This document shows positions 9,235-23,621 of a stretch of DNA of 64,000 nt, piece after piece (position 1 is the stretch's first letter; each line of letters starts with the position of its first letter). Source of the DNA: Pseudoduganella guangdongensis. Its GTDB lineage: Bacteria > Pseudomonadota > Gammaproteobacteria > Burkholderiales > Burkholderiaceae_D. A program made the translations under genes and the position numbers. The DNA lies in NCBI RefSeq assembly GCF_009857475.1, contig NZ_WWCJ01000011.1, forward strand, positions 124,001-188,000, read 5' to 3'. The notes under the pieces were generated by a model that was given only the letters and a program-made list of their open reading frames with translations, was not told the DNA's origin and made no database searches.

Positions 9235-11052
9235 ATGAGCACCACCACCACCGGTCAACCAGAAGCACGAGAACTCAAAAAAGGCAGCCTGGCTGCCTTC
9301 AAAGGCCTGCTGCCGTTCCTCAAGCCCTATCGCAGCCGATTCATCGTCGCCGGCATCGCCCTGGTCGTGGCGGCCGGCGCCACCCTGGCGATCCCCTATG
9401 CGTTCAAGCAGATGATCGACCTGGGCTTCGGCGCCGACGCGGGCGTGCGCAGCGCGGACCATGTCAATTCAGTTTTCGTGGCCCTGTTTGCGGTGGCCAC
9501 GATCCTGGCGCTGGCCACGGCGGCGCGCTTTTACAGCGTGTCCTGGCTGGGCGAACGGGTTACGGCCGATATCCGCAGCGCCGTGTACTCGCACGTCGTG
9601 CGGCAGAGTCCCGAGTTCTTCGAAACCACCAAGACCGGCGAGGTGCTGTCGCGCCTGACCACCGACACCACCCTGATCCAGAGCGTGGTCGGCACCAGCA
9701 TCTCCATGGCGCTGCGCAATATGCTGCTGTTCCTGGGCGGCCTGGTGATGCTGTTCGTGACCAGCGTGAAGCTGTCCTCCATCATCCTCGGCCTGCTGGT
9801 GCTGACCGTGCTGCCGATCGTGGTGTTCGGCCGCCGCGTGCGCAAGCTCTCGCGCGACTCGCAGGACCGCGTGGCCGACGCCTCCGCCATGGCTGGCGAA
9901 ATCCTGAACGCCATGCCGACCGTGCAGGCCTTCACCCATGAAAAACTGGAAGCACAACGCTTTGGCGGCTCTGTCGAAGGTGCTTTCGCCACCGCCATGC
10001 GGCGCATCCAGGCGCGCGCCTTCCTGACCATGCTGGCCATCGTGCTGGTGTTTGGCACCATCGTCTTCGTACTCTGGCTGGGCGCCCACGCCGTGCTGGA
10101 AGGGGCGATGACCGGCGGCGACCTGGGGCAGTTCATCCTGTACGCCTCGATCGTGGCCGGCTCCATCGGCGCCCTGTCCGAAGTGATGGGCGAGGCCCAG
10201 CGCGCCGCCGGCGCCACCGAGCGTCTGCTGGAACTGCTGGCCGTGCGCTCCGACATCCAGGACCCGGCGCAGCCGCAAGCCCTGCCAGCGCGCGCCGCCA
10301 ATGGCGCGGCCCTGAGCCTGCATGACGTGTCTTTCAGCTACCCGTCGCGCCCGGACACCCTGGCACTGGACCACGTCACGCTCGACATCAAGCCGGGTGA
10401 GACGGTCGCCGTGGTCGGCCCTTCCGGCGCCGGCAAAACCACCCTGTTCCAGATGCTGTTGCGTTTCTACGATCCGCAATCCGGCGCCATCCGCCTGGAC
10501 GGCGCCGATATCCGCCTGCTCGACCTGCACACCCTGCGCGGCGCCATCGGCATCGTGCCGCAGGATACGGTGATCTTCTCAGCCGATGCGATGGAAAATA
10601 TCCGCTACGGCCGCGCCGACGCCACCGACCAGGAAGTGATCGAAGCGGCGCGCCTGGCCGCCGCCCACGAGTTCATTGAGCGCCTGCCGCACGGCTACAA
10701 GTCCTTCCTGGGCGAGCGCGGCGTGCGTTTGTCGGGCGGCCAACGCCAGCGCATCGCCATCGCGCGCGCCCTGCTGAAAAACCCGCCGCTGCTGCTGCTG
10801 GACGAAGCCACCAGCGCGCTGGATGCGGAATCCGAACGCCTGGTGCAAGGCGCGCTGGAAGCGGCCATGGTGGGCCGCACCACCATCATCATCGCGCACC
10901 GCCTGGCCACCGTACAGCGCGCCGACCGCATCATCGTCATGGAAGACGGCAAGATCGTGGAGACCGGCACCCACCAGTCGCTGGTGGCGCTGGGCGGCAT
11001 CTACGCCAACCTGGCGGCCCTGCAATTCCATAACGTGCATGTGACCCACTGA
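9235..11052 (+). CDS. ABC exporter with fused membrane and ATPase domains
   Basis: 605-residue half-transporter of the MsbA/lipid-exporter type. The transmembrane domain (~25-320) has six helices; the nucleotide-binding domain has Walker A GPSGAGKTT (395-403), ABC signature LSGGQ (499-503), Walker B LLLLDEATSALD (519-530) and the His switch IIIAHRLAT. It would work as a homodimer. It lies 19 nt after the AttH-like gene and is probably in the same transcript. The substrate (lipid, peptide or drug) is not deducible; it is shorter at the N-terminus than secretion-linked LapB types. Confidence 0.92.
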   Translation: MSTTTTGQPEARELKKGSLAAFKGLLPFLKPYRSRFIVAGIALVVAAGATLAIPYAFKQMIDLGFGADAGVRSADHVNSVFVALFAVATILALATAARFYSVSWLGERVTADIRSAVYSHVVRQSPEFFETTKTGEVLSRLTTDTTLIQSVVGTSISMALRNMLLFLGGLVMLFVTSVKLSSIILGLLVLTVLPIVVFGRRVRKLSRDSQDRVADASAMAGEILNAMPTVQAFTHEKLEAQRFGGSVEGAFATAMRRIQARAFLTMLAIVLVFGTIVFVLWLGAHAVLEGAMTGGDLGQFILYASIVAGSIGALSEVMGEAQRAAGATERLLELLAVRSDIQDPAQPQALPARAANGAALSLHDVSFSYPSRPDTLALDHVTLDIKPGETVAVVGPSGAGKTTLFQMLLRFYDPQSGAIRLDGADIRLLDLHTLRGAIGIVPQDTVIFSADAMENIRYGRADATDQEVIEAARLAAAHEFIERLPHGYKSFLGERGVRLSGGQRQRIAIARALLKNPPLLLLDEATSALDAESERLVQGALEAAMVGRTTIIIAHRLATVQRADRIIVMEDGKIVETGTHQSLVALGGIYANLAALQFHNVHVTH

Positions 11053-11059
11053 GGCCATC

Positions 11060-12139
11060 GTGACCGACGCCGAACTGCGCCAGAACTGCCATACCGTCTT
11101 GCCCGGCCACCGCCAGCCGGCGCCGGCGGAGACCTTCGCCGCCATGGCTGAATGGTGCGCGGCGAATGGCGTTGCGCACGACGTGTATGGCGAGGGCGAG
11201 CTGCTGCAGTCCTTCGAGCGCAAGGTGGCCAGCCTGCTGGGTTTTGAGGCCGCCACGTTCGTCATCAGCGGCACCATGGCGCAGGTAACGGCGCTGCGCC
11301 TGGCCTGCATGGAACGCGGCAGCCGCCTGGTGGCGCTGCACCCGAGCGCGCACATTTTCCGCCACGAGCGCGGCAACCACCAGTTGCTGGACCACTTCCA
11401 GGCTTTGCAGCTGGGCGATCCGCACCGTCCCTTCACGCTCGGCGACCTGCAGGCCGTGCCGGACCGGCTGGGCGCCGTATCGCTGGAACTGCCGGCGCGC
11501 GAACTGGGCGGCCAGTCGCCAACGTGGAACGAGCTGGCGGCCATCAAGGAACACTGCCGCGAGCAAGGCATCCATTTGCATATGGATGGCGCGCGCCTGT
11601 GGGAGGCGGCAGCAGGCTGCGGCCGCCCGCCGGCCGAACTGGCGCAAGGTTTCGACAGTGTCTACGTTTCGTTATACAAAGGCATTGGCGGCCTGGGTGG
11701 CGCCATGCTGCTGGGCAGCGGCGCCTTCATCGCCCGCGCGCAGGAGTGGTTCCGCCGCCAGGGCGGCAACGTCATCCACCGTACGCCCTATGTCGTGGCG
11801 GCGGCGATGCAGTTCGAAGCGCGCCTGGCGGCGATGCCGGCCTACTTCCGCCGCACGCAATGGCTGTACGAAACGCTGCGCGAATTCCCGCGCCTGCGCG
11901 CCAATCCGGCGCAGCCGCAGGCCAATATGCTGCATATTCACCTTCCGGTAGCGCGCGAGCGCCTGCTGGAAATCCGCAACGAGATCGCAGCCCGCCATGG
12001 CGTGTGGCTGCTGAACCGCGCGGCCCATGCCCAGCTTCCGGGCACCAGCTTCACCGAATGGTATGTCGGCGATAATCTTCTCGCGCTGCCGGACGAACAA
12101 GTCCGCCACGCCCTGACTCTTTGGAGCGACATATTATGA
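11060..12139 (+). CDS. PLP-dependent threonine-aldolase-family protein
   Basis: 359 residues of the beta-eliminating lyase / low-specificity threonine aldolase fold. Visible: the substrate-channel motif HDVYGEGELL, HMDGARLWEAA with the PLP-pyridine Asp, and the Schiff-base lysine in SLYKGIGGLGG (Lys207). It begins with GTG at 11060, placed 5 nt after a GAGG Shine-Dalgarno. The stop overlaps the helicase ATG by 4 nt. Likely cleaves a beta-hydroxy-alpha-amino acid such as threonine to glycine plus an aldehyde; substrate specificity is inference. Confidence 0.85.
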   Translation: MTDAELRQNCHTVLPGHRQPAPAETFAAMAEWCAANGVAHDVYGEGELLQSFERKVASLLGFEAATFVISGTMAQVTALRLACMERGSRLVALHPSAHIFRHERGNHQLLDHFQALQLGDPHRPFTLGDLQAVPDRLGAVSLELPARELGGQSPTWNELAAIKEHCREQGIHLHMDGARLWEAAAGCGRPPAELAQGFDSVYVSLYKGIGGLGGAMLLGSGAFIARAQEWFRRQGGNVIHRTPYVVAAAMQFEARLAAMPAYFRRTQWLYETLREFPRLRANPAQPQANMLHIHLPVARERLLEIRNEIAARHGVWLLNRAAHAQLPGTSFTEWYVGDNLLALPDEQVRHALTLWSDIL

Positions 12140-13671
12140 GTTTCACCTCGCTGGACCTGATCGACGGGCTCCTGCGCGCCCTGGAATCGATTGGCTATAA
12201 AAACGCCACGCCGATCCAGAAGCAAGCTATTCCTGCGGTGCTGGCAGGCCGCGACCTGTTGGCCGCCGCCCAGACCGGCACTGGCAAAACTGCCGCCTTC
12301 GCCCTGCCCCTGCTGCAGCGGCTGGCCCTGGAGGGCGAGCAGGCGGCGCCGAACCACATCCGCTGTCTAGTGCTGGTGCCGACGCGCGAGCTGGCCGACC
12401 AGGTGTTCCAGAGCTTCCAGACCTATGGTTTCCATCTGCCGCTGCGTAGCGCGGTGGCGTATGGCGGCGTGCCGATGGAGCCGCAACTGGTCAAACTGCG
12501 CAAGGGGGTGGACGTGCTGGTTGCGACACCCGGCCGCTTGCTGGACCTGCATCGCAAAGGGGCAATTGAATTCGCCCAGCTGCAAGCGCTGGTGCTGGAC
12601 GAGGCGGACCGCATGCTCGACCTGGGCTTCGCGGAGGACCTGGACCTGCTGTTTTCGGTGCTGCCGGCGCAGCGCCAGACTTTGCTGTTCTCGGCCACCA
12701 TGCCGGAGCAGATCCGCCAGATGGCGTCGCAACTGCTGCGCGATCCGTTGACGGTGCAGGCGAGCGCGCCGAATACGACAGCGCGCACGGTGCGCCAGTC
12801 GGTCTTCACCACCGACAAGCGGCATAAGCCGGAGCTGTTCCTGCATTTGATGCGCAAGGAAGGCTGGGGGCAGGTGCTGGTCTTCGTCAAGACGCGCAAG
12901 GGTGTCGAGCATCTGGTCGGGCTGCTGCAGGATGAGGGCGTTTCGGCCGATTCCATCCATGGCGACAAGGCGCAGCACGCGCGCATCAAGGCGCTGAAGC
13001 GCTTCAAGGCGAATGATGTGCAAGTGCTGGTGGCGACGGACGTTGCGGCGCGCGGCCTGGATATCGAGGCATTGCCGCTGGTGGTAAATTTCGACCTGCC
13101 GACCGTGGCGGAGGACTATATCCACCGTATCGGCCGCACCGGGCGAGCGGGTGCCGAGGGTGAGGCGATTTCGCTGGTGTGCGCGGATGAAGTGGACCTG
13201 CTGCGCGCTGTCGAAAAGCTGATCGGATCGGTCTTGCCGCGCCAGGAGGAAGCCGGGTTTGAGGCGGATCATCGTGTTCCTTCGACCGGCGCTGCGGCGG
13301 CTCCCGCCGCACGGCCTGCCGCCAAGGCGGCTCGCGGCGGCGCCAAGCCGGCCAAAGCTGCCAAGCCTGCGGCGCCGGTGCGTGATGACACGCCGCGCCC
13401 TGCCGGGGGCTTCGGCGGGCTGAAAGAAGAAATGCCGCCGAAAGAGAAACCGCGCTCACGCGGGCCGATGTACGGCGCGCGCGGCGGCAGCCCAGGTGCG
13501 GGAACCGGCGCGGCAGGCCGCGCGGGCGGGCGCGGTAGCAGCGCTGGTGCTGGCGGCGCCGGCGGCGGCAAGGTCGTGGTGACGGCAACGCGCGGGGCCA
13601 AGTCGACGGCGCGTGCCGCAGGCCGAGCGGCGGCGCATGCCAAGCCTGGCGGCCGCGGTAACAAACGATAA
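12136..13671 (+). CDS. DEAD-box RNA helicase, RhlE-like
   Basis: 511 residues with the full motif set: Q motif near residue 27, AQTGTGKT (45-52), [12 protein letters not shown] (155-158), SAT (186-188), ARGLD and HRIGRTGR (330-337). The C-terminal ~130 residues are low-complexity Ala/Gly/Lys/Arg/Pro with RGG-like repeats, as in RhlE proteins, and probably contact RNA. A TTG at 12121 is in frame, but the ATG at 12136, overlapping the previous stop, restores the usual N-terminus MSFTSLDL. Likely acts in ribosome assembly or RNA decay, especially in the cold (family knowledge). Confidence 0.93.
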   Translation: MSFTSLDLIDGLLRALESIGYKNATPIQKQAIPAVLAGRDLLAAAQTGTGKTAAFALPLLQRLALEGEQAAPNHIRCLVLVPTRELADQVFQSFQTYGFHLPLRSAVAYGGVPMEPQLVKLRKGVDVLVATPGRLLDLHRKGAIEFAQLQALVLDEADRMLDLGFAEDLDLLFSVLPAQRQTLLFSATMPEQIRQMASQLLRDPLTVQASAPNTTARTVRQSVFTTDKRHKPELFLHLMRKEGWGQVLVFVKTRKGVEHLVGLLQDEGVSADSIHGDKAQHARIKALKRFKANDVQVLVATDVAARGLDIEALPLVVNFDLPTVAEDYIHRIGRTGRAGAEGEAISLVCADEVDLLRAVEKLIGSVLPRQEEAGFEADHRVPSTGAAAAPAARPAAKAARGGAKPAKAAKPAAPVRDDTPRPAGGFGGLKEEMPPKEKPRSRGPMYGARGGSPGAGTGAAGRAGGRGSSAGAGGAGGGKVVVTATRGAKSTARAAGRAAAHAKPGGRGNKR

Positions 13672-13684
13672 ATCGGAGAGACGC

Positions 13685-14656
13685 ATGAAGCAGTACAAAG
13701 AATTGATCAGCACCGTGCTGGAGCAAGGCAACTGGCAGGACAACCGCACCGGCATCCGCACCCTGAGCGTGCCGGGCGCCATGATGCGCTTTGACATGAA
13801 CGACGGCTTCCCCGCCGTGACGACCAAAAAGCTGGCCTTCAAATCCGTGGTGGGCGAGTTGTGCGCCTTCCTGCGCGCCTCGCGCAGCGCCGCCGACTTC
13901 CGCGCGCTGGGCTGCAAGGTGTGGGACCAGAACGCGAACGAAAACCAGCAATGGCTGGCCAACCCTTACCGCACCGGCACCGACGACCTGGGGCCGGTGT
14001 ACGGCGTGCAATGGCGCCAGTGGCCAGGCTACAAGCTGCTGGACGCTGCCGCCACCGCGCAAATTGCCGATGCGGAGCGCAATGGCTTCATGCAAGTGGC
14101 GCCGCTGGTGGAAGACGGTGTGCAGAAGGTGTTGATGTATAAGGCGATCGACCAGTTGCGCGAATGCCTGGACACCATCGTTAACAACCCTTCCAGCCGC
14201 CGCATCCTGTTCCACGGCTGGAACCCGGCAGTGCTGGACCAGGTGGCGCTGCCGGCCTGCCACCTGCTGTACCAGTTCATCCCGAACGCCACCACCCGTG
14301 AGATTTCGCTCTGCCTCTATGTGCGCAGCAACGATATCGGCCTCGGCACCCCGTTCAATATCGCGGAAGGCGCCGCCCTGCTGCACCTGGTGGCACGCCT
14401 GACCGGCTACAAGCCACGCTGGTTCAGCTACTTCATCGGCGACGCGCACATTTACGAGAACCACATGGAGATGGTGCAGGAGCAGCTGAAGCGCGAACCG
14501 CTGCCGCTGCCGCAGCTGCAGATCAACAGCCGCGTGCCGGCCTTCGCAGAAACCGGCAAGTACGAGCCGGAATGGCTGGAGCAGATCGAACCAAGCGACT
14601 TCACCCTGGAAGGCTACCAGCACCACGCGCCGCTCACGGCGCCAATGGCGGTTTAA
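13685..14656 (+). CDS. thyA: thymidylate synthase
   Basis: 323 residues. Catalytic Cys192 sits in [10 protein letters not shown]; also seen are the N-terminal RTGIRT phosphate loop, GPVYGVQWR, and the C-terminal LEGYQHHAP. It is longer than the 264-residue E. coli enzyme because of an insert of about 50 residues after GVQWR, as in the Lactobacillus-type enzymes. It makes dTMP from dUMP using methylene-THF; folA, which recycles the DHF produced, is 8.5 kb away. Start at ATG 13685 with a GGAGAGA Shine-Dalgarno. The last 4 nt overlap the convergent M48 gene. Confidence 0.97.
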   Translation: MKQYKELISTVLEQGNWQDNRTGIRTLSVPGAMMRFDMNDGFPAVTTKKLAFKSVVGELCAFLRASRSAADFRALGCKVWDQNANENQQWLANPYRTGTDDLGPVYGVQWRQWPGYKLLDAAATAQIADAERNGFMQVAPLVEDGVQKVLMYKAIDQLRECLDTIVNNPSSRRILFHGWNPAVLDQVALPACHLLYQFIPNATTREISLCLYVRSNDIGLGTPFNIAEGAALLHLVARLTGYKPRWFSYFIGDAHIYENHMEMVQEQLKREPLPLPQLQINSRVPAFAETGKYEPEWLEQIEPSDFTLEGYQHHAPLTAPMAV

Positions 14657-16179
14657 GCCGCTTCCTCCTCGGGAACGACGCTGCTCCACCACAGGTTGGC
14701 GGAGTCTTCCCCTTCCTTCTCCAGCAAATAGTGGTAGCCGCGTTGCGCGGCTTCGTTCAGCAGGTTGGGGTCATCCAGGGCGGCCTGGCGCAGATGGTCA
14801 ACGCCGTTGCGGTTGCCTTCGGCCAGCAGGACGCGTCCGTAAATCAGGGTGGCTTTCGGGTACGGGCCACCGGGGCGCTTCAACTGTTCCTGCACCACCG
14901 GCTTGGCCGCCTCGGTGCCCTCGAATTCCAGTTTCAGCGTGGCCAGTTCCTGCAAGTCGACGACAGAAAGCTTGGACAGCGCTTGCGCCGACAGTTCTCG
15001 GATGCGCAACTGCGAGCGGGTCACATGGCGATAGCGCTCGGTCCAGCCGCGCGCGTTAGCGTCCCACCATTGCTTGTCCAGCTCCGCTTCCAGCTTCTTG
15101 CAAACGCCGGAGGCCAGCATCACATCCGCCGCGCTCACTTCAACCGGTTCCGGCAGCGCCGGTGCGGCGCCGATGGCGTCCAGGCGTTCGCGCAGGCACG
15201 GGTGGGTGTCGTCCACGCCGGAAGGCTCGGCCCAGGCGGCATCCAGCGCCGGCTTGCAGGCCCATTCATCGTAGTTGGCGCGAAACGCCATGCGCATGGA
15301 CGAAAACGGCATGAACGGCGGCCGCTCGGCGCGGTCCGCGTGCTCATACATCTTGGACCAGAATTTACGGCCAACCCAGCTGCCTAGCAGGTGGTCGCGC
15401 ACCAGGCCGTGCGCGTTGGCGGTGCGGCCTGCCATGTCGGTGGCGGTGCTGTCGGCCTCATACTCTTGCTGGCGCGCCAATACGAAGGTGTAGGCGCTAT
15501 AGTAGGGGAAGAAGCGCTTCAGCGCGCCGGCCAGCGCGGCGCTGATCACGCTGTCCTCGGCGCTGTCTTCGACATGCTCGTAAATATTGACGAACAGGCG
15601 GCGCTGGCGGTAGACCCAGGCGGCGGCCTTGCCGTGATTGCCGCACAAATGCCCGTACTCGTGGGCCAGCGTGGCCAGCATTTCCTTGGGCGTGGAGCCC
15701 AACAGGTAAGGCAGGCCGACCATCAGGTAGTTCCGGTTGCCGCCCAGGATGCCGAAGCGGGCATGCTGGCAAATGGCGGCATTGTAGTCGTCCGTGACCA
15801 GCACATGGTCGATGCGCGGGCCTTTCAGCTTGCTGTGCAGCTTATCCAGGATTTCAAACAGTTTGGGCGCCTCCGCCCTTTCCAGCGCGCGGCCGGTCGG
15901 GCGCTCAAGGCGGGTCAGCATCACGCGCAGCACCACAAAGATCAAGGGCAGCAGGAACAGGCCGAAGAGCCCGACCTTGATGGTGGTGAAGGTGCGCTCC
16001 GATTCGTACGCCCATTGCATGGCGAAGGCGAACAAGGCCAACAAACCGCCCAGGGCGCCGAACAGCACGACATAAGCCGCAATGCTGATCGCAAAAACCT
16101 TACGGCGAAAAGCCGCCGGGCTGGCATGGGAATCCAGCTCCAGGCGGCGTACCAAGTGTTCAAATGCTTTATGGTCCAA
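14653..16179 (-). CDS. membrane-anchored M48 family metalloprotease
   Basis: 508 residues. Two hydrophobic segments near the N-terminus (about 30-54 and 66-88) precede a gluzincin domain with the zinc motif HEYGH (173-177) and a downstream EADSTATD element providing the third zinc ligand. A helical C-terminal region follows. The best start is a TTG at 16179, 6 nt after a GGGGA Shine-Dalgarno; no ATG lies before the conserved N-terminus. It follows the chemoreceptor gene by 13 nt and is probably co-transcribed with carAB. Likely membrane-protein quality control; substrate unknown. Confidence 0.85.
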   Translation of the reverse strand: MDHKAFEHLVRRLELDSHASPAAFRRKVFAISIAAYVVLFGALGGLLALFAFAMQWAYESERTFTTIKVGLFGLFLLPLIFVVLRVMLTRLERPTGRALERAEAPKLFEILDKLHSKLKGPRIDHVLVTDDYNAAICQHARFGILGGNRNYLMVGLPYLLGSTPKEMLATLAHEYGHLCGNHGKAAAWVYRQRRLFVNIYEHVEDSAEDSVISAALAGALKRFFPYYSAYTFVLARQQEYEADSTATDMAGRTANAHGLVRDHLLGSWVGRKFWSKMYEHADRAERPPFMPFSSMRMAFRANYDEWACKPALDAAWAEPSGVDDTHPCLRERLDAIGAAPALPEPVEVSAADVMLASGVCKKLEAELDKQWWDANARGWTERYRHVTRSQLRIRELSAQALSKLSVVDLQELATLKLEFEGTEAAKPVVQEQLKRPGGPYPKATLIYGRVLLAEGNRNGVDHLRQAALDDPNLLNEAAQRGYHYLLEKEGEDSANLWWSSVVPEEEAA

Positions 16180-16192
16180 TCAACGTCCCCAA

Positions 16193-17941
16193 TTAAAATT
16201 CTTCCCAGTCTCCGCCCTGGCTATTCGCTACGGCGCGCTTGGCGCGCGGCGTTGCTGGCGTTGCCTGCGCTACCTTGCGCACGGCTGGCTTGGGAAGTGC
16301 TGCAGGTTTGGTGCGCACCGCCTGGATGACAGCGCGGGCCTGTTCGGCAGCAGGATGCTCGTGCCGGCGATTATTGTCAACCTGGAAAACACTGACCACC
16401 TGCGACAGGGTGCTGGCTTGCTGCTGCAGCGCATTGGAGGCGGATGCCGCTTCCTCCACCAGGCCGACGTTCTGCTGGGTGATGCTGTCCATCTCGGAGA
16501 TGGCCTGGTGGATCTGCTCCAGGCCCGCGGTCTGCTCCTGGGTCGCGGTGGTGATCTCGCCCATGATGTCGGTCACACGCTGGATGCTGGTGACAATATC
16601 TTTCATGGTGGTGCCGGCCTGGTTCACCAGTTTGGCGCCCACTTCCACCTTGCCCACGGAATCGTCGATCAGTTCCTTGATTTCCTTGGCGGCGGCGGCC
16701 GAACGCTGCGCCAGGTTGCGCACCTCGGTGGCCACCACGGCGAAGCCGCGCCCTTGCTCTCCGGCGCGCGCTGCTTCCACGGCGGCATTCAGCGCCAGGA
16801 TATTGGTCTGGAAGGCGATGCCGTCGATAACGGTGATGATGTCCACGATCTTGTGCGAGGACTCGTTGATCGAACCCATGGTATCCACCACCTTCTCCAC
16901 CACCTCGCCGCCGCGCGTCGCCACTTCGGAGGCGGACACCGCCAGTTGGTTGGCCTGGCGCGCATTGTCGGCGTTCTGGCGCACGGTGCCGGTCAGTTGC
17001 TCCATCGAGGAGGCGGTTTCCTCCAGCGAGGCGGCCTGCTGGCCGGTGCGGTCGGACAGGTCCATATTGCCGGCCGCGATCTGGCCCGAAGCGCTGGAGA
17101 TCGTGTCGCTGCCGCTGCGCACCTCGGCCACGATGGCGGCCAGGTTGTCGCGCATCTTGTCCAGCGCATCCAGCAGTTCGCCAAACTCGTTGGTCGGGTG
17201 TACGGTGGACTGCCCTTTCAAGTCGCCGTCGGCCACCCGGTGCGCCACGGCCATGGCTTCCGCCAGCGGTTCGGAAATGGCTTTCATCAGCACGAAACCG
17301 GCAAAAATGCTGAGCGCCAGGCCGCCGATCAGCACCAGGGTCACGGTCAGGCTGGTGCTTTTCAGGTTGGCGGCAACTTCAGCGTCATCCTCCAGGGTGC
17401 GTTTGTCGCTGTACTCGGCCAGGGATTTCAGCGCGCCGTCGCCGATCCGGTAGGACGGGTTGATCTTCTTGATCAACACCGTCTCGGCATCGTCCCAGCG
17501 GTTCTCTTTCACGGCGGCGGTGGCGGCGAGGATGTGCGCCACGCCCAGGCCGTCGCTCTTGGCGAACCACTCCTCTGCCAACTTACGTTCTTCCGGGGTC
17601 TTGATGCTGGCCAGGTAGCCTTCCCAGCGCTTGTTCACGCGCGCGGTCACCTCGTCCACGATATTGAAGTGGTTGGCCAGCGGGTGGTCATGCAGTTTGC
17701 TCCAGGCCAGTTCCGGGTTGTGCTGCAAGGCTTGCAGGATCTGGCTGCGGCCGGTTTCCATGTCGAGGCGGATGGCGCTCCGCTCGGCGATGTTCTTCTG
17801 GTCGGCCACGGTCACGTCTTTCACCAGCCCGACGGAACGCTCGGCGCTGACGATGCCCAAGCCGCCAATAATCGCGAGCATGCCAATCAGCAGGCCAATA
17901 ACACCCACCAGAAGGGTTTTGATTTTGAAGTTCTTAAACAT
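16193..17941 (-). CDS. methyl-accepting chemotaxis protein
   Basis: 582 residues. TM1 (~9-30), a periplasmic four-helix-bundle-type sensor (~31-195), TM2 (~196-218), HAMP, then the conserved signalling hairpin with [37 protein letters not shown] sequence, and a C-terminal flexible tail ending DWEEF, which resembles the NWETF pentapeptide that tethers CheR/CheB. Its AAAGGAG Shine-Dalgarno lies inside the 3' end of carB and its ATG follows the carB stop by 3 nt, so translation is probably coupled. The ligand cannot be read from sequence. Confidence 0.93.
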   Translation of the reverse strand: MFKNFKIKTLLVGVIGLLIGMLAIIGGLGIVSAERSVGLVKDVTVADQKNIAERSAIRLDMETGRSQILQALQHNPELAWSKLHDHPLANHFNIVDEVTARVNKRWEGYLASIKTPEERKLAEEWFAKSDGLGVAHILAATAAVKENRWDDAETVLIKKINPSYRIGDGALKSLAEYSDKRTLEDDAEVAANLKSTSLTVTLVLIGGLALSIFAGFVLMKAISEPLAEAMAVAHRVADGDLKGQSTVHPTNEFGELLDALDKMRDNLAAIVAEVRSGSDTISSASGQIAAGNMDLSDRTGQQAASLEETASSMEQLTGTVRQNADNARQANQLAVSASEVATRGGEVVEKVVDTMGSINESSHKIVDIITVIDGIAFQTNILALNAAVEAARAGEQGRGFAVVATEVRNLAQRSAAAAKEIKELIDDSVGKVEVGAKLVNQAGTTMKDIVTSIQRVTDIMGEITTATQEQTAGLEQIHQAISEMDSITQQNVGLVEEAASASNALQQQASTLSQVVSVFQVDNNRRHEHPAAEQARAVIQAVRTKPAALPKPAVRKVAQATPATPRAKRAVANSQGGDWEEF

Positions 17942-17944
17942 CGC

Positions 17945-21767
<3,823 letters not shown>

Positions 21768-21775
<8 letters not shown>

Positions 21776-22925
21776 GGCGCGCGCCCTCCATCATGGCTAC
21801 GAACTGGTCGAACAAAGGGGCCAGGTCATGCGGGCCTGGCGACGCTTCCGGATGCCCCTGGAAGCAGAAGGCGGGACGGTCGGTGCGGCGGAAACCCTGC
21901 AGCGAGCCGTCGAACAGCGAGATATGCGTCACCGCGCAATTGGCCGGCAGCGACGCGGCATCAACCGCAAAGCCGTGGTTCTGCGAGGTGATCATCACGC
22001 GCCGGGTGTCAACGTCCTGCACCGGATGGTTGGCGCCGTGGTGGCCGAACTTCATCTTGACGGTGCGCGCGCCGGAAGCGAGCGCCATGATCTGGTGGCC
22101 CAGGCAAATGCCAAAGGTCGGGATGCCGCGCTCAATCAGCTCGCGCGCCGCCGCAATCGCGTAGTCGCACGGCTGCGGGTCGCCGGGGCCGTTCGACAGG
22201 AAAATGCCGTCCGGCTGCAGCGCCATGGCTGCTGCGGCGCCGGCGCGCGCCGGCAGCACGGTGACACGGCAGCCGCGCTGCGCCAGCATGCGCAGGATGT
22301 TCGCCTTCACGCCAAAGTCGTAAGCCACCACGTGAAAGCGCGGCTGCAACTGGCGGCCATGGCCGTGGCCCAGCATCCATTCGGTTTCGCTCCATTCATA
22401 AGGCGCTGGCGTGCTGACGGTTTGCGCCAGGTCCATGCCGGCCAGGCCCGGGAAGGCGCGCGCCAGCTCCAGCGCCAGTTCCGCCGCGCCATCCACCAGG
22501 ATCGCGCCGCTTTGGGCGCCCTTTTCGCGCAGGATGCGCGTCAGCTTGCGGGTGTCTATCCCGGCGATACCCACCACGCCCTGCTCCGCCAGCCAGGACG
22601 AGAGATCCTGTTCGCTGCGGAAGTTCGATGCCAGCAGCGGCAGGTCCTTCACCACCAGTCCGGCGGCATGGATGCGCGGCGCTTCGCCGTCTTCGCGGTT
22701 TACGCCCGTGTTGCCGATATGCGGATAGGTCAGCGTCACGATCTGCCTGCTGTAGCTTGGGTCGCTGAGGATTTCCTGGTAGCCGCTCATGGCGGTGTTG
22801 AAGACGATTTCGCCCGCCGTGGCGCCGCTGGCGCCAATGGAAAAGCCTTCGAACAATGTGCCATCGGCTAAAGCGAGGACTGCGCGCCCGGAATGTCCCA
22901 AGGCATGCTTGAGTGGGTGTTTCAT
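21768..22925 (-). CDS. carA: carbamoyl-phosphate synthase small (glutaminase) subunit
   Basis: 385 residues. N-terminal CPSase small domain ([17 protein letters not shown]) and class I glutamine amidotransferase domain with nucleophile Cys274 in GICLGHQ and His358/Glu360 in [11 protein letters not shown]. It supplies ammonia from glutamine to CarB through the complex tunnel. An AGGAG Shine-Dalgarno lies 8 nt upstream of the ATG, and a TTGGCA-N17-CATAAC promoter lies further up. The 3' end overlaps carB by 8 nt, which is typical of translational coupling of the two subunits. Confidence 0.96.
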
Positions 22926-22948
22926 CAGGGGAACTCCTACTTCGTATC

Positions 22949-22977
22949 GTTATGAAACCAACAAACAGAATTGCCAA
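22949..22977 (-). promoter_or_regulatory. predicted carAB promoter
   Basis: Read on the minus strand: -35 TTGGCA (22977-22972), a 17-bp spacer, and -10 CATAAC (22954-22949). Transcription would start near 22942 and give a short leader of about 17 nt before the carA ATG, too short for an attenuator. The 22926-23135 intergenic region holds this promoter and the divergent folA promoter; I see no other gene in it. Confidence 0.5.
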
Positions 22978-23122
22978 CCAGCAATTTCCAGCGCGCTGAA
23001 ATCAAGATACGCCGCGAACCCCTGCTTAAAACTCTCCAACCGTCACAAGGCCCCATTCAAGGCATAAATAAATTGCGTTGCCGCAATTTCGCAACATGAC
23101 CGGATGGCAAAGTGCTCCGATA

Positions 23123-23128
23123 TATAAT
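23123..23128 (+). promoter_or_regulatory. -10 box of folA, 7 nt before the ATG
   Basis: Perfect TATAAT, then 7 nt (GGCGGCC), then the folA ATG at 23136. No Shine-Dalgarno can fit between them, and no convincing -35 is present. The geometry is the same as for wrbA and predicts a leaderless transcript. Confidence 0.6.
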
Positions 23129-23135
23129 GGCGGCC

Positions 23136-23618
23136 ATGACAATTTTGACCATCATCGTTGCGACGGATGCCAGCAACGGCATCGGCATCAACAACACCCT
23201 GCCCTGGCACCTGCCGGAAGACCTGGCGCACTTCAAGCGCCTCACGTCGGGCCATCCGATTATCATGGGCCGCAAGACCTTCGATTCGATCGGCCGCCCT
23301 TTGCCGAACCGCCGCAATATCGTCATCAGCCGCAATGCGGAATGGGGCCACGACGGCGTGGAGCGCGTCGGCTCGCTGGAAGAAGCACGCGCCCTGGTGG
23401 CCGGCGTGGAGCAGGCCTTCGTCATCGGCGGCGCCCAGGTCTACCAGCAAGCGCTGCCCCTGGTGGACAAGCTTGTCATTACGCGTATTGGCCGCACATA
23501 TGAATGCGACGCTTTCTTCCCCGCCCTGCCGGACGGCGAGTGGCAGGAAACCGGTCGCGAGGAACACGTTTCGGCAGCAGGCCTGCCGTATGCATTTATC
23601 AGCTTCACCAGGAATTAA
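23136..23618 (+). CDS. folA: dihydrofolate reductase
   Basis: 160 residues, normal length. Visible: NGIGINNTLPWHLPEDL with the catalytic acid Asp29, the NADPH-binding GRKTFDSIGRPLPNRRNIV block, and FVIGGAQVYQQALP. It reduces DHF to THF and so restores the cofactor consumed by ThyA. Upstream in-frame GTG (23112) and ATG (23127) exist, but they would put the -10 box inside the gene, and the conserved N-terminus MTILTIIVA begins at 23136. The DUF4337 gene follows 3 nt after the stop. Confidence 0.96.
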   Translation: MTILTIIVATDASNGIGINNTLPWHLPEDLAHFKRLTSGHPIIMGRKTFDSIGRPLPNRRNIVISRNAEWGHDGVERVGSLEEARALVAGVEQAFVIGGAQVYQQALPLVDKLVITRIGRTYECDAFFPALPDGEWQETGREEHVSAAGLPYAFISFTRN

Positions 23619-23621
23619 AGA

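Noticed and set aside
12121..12135. TTG start five codons upstream for the DEAD-box helicase
   Set aside because: ATG at 12136 overlaps the previous stop in the usual ATGA manner and gives the conserved N-terminus.
13290..13671. Repetitive Gly/Ala/Arg coding tail of the helicase as a DNA repeat array
   Set aside because: It is low-complexity protein sequence of the RhlE type, with no regular nucleotide period.
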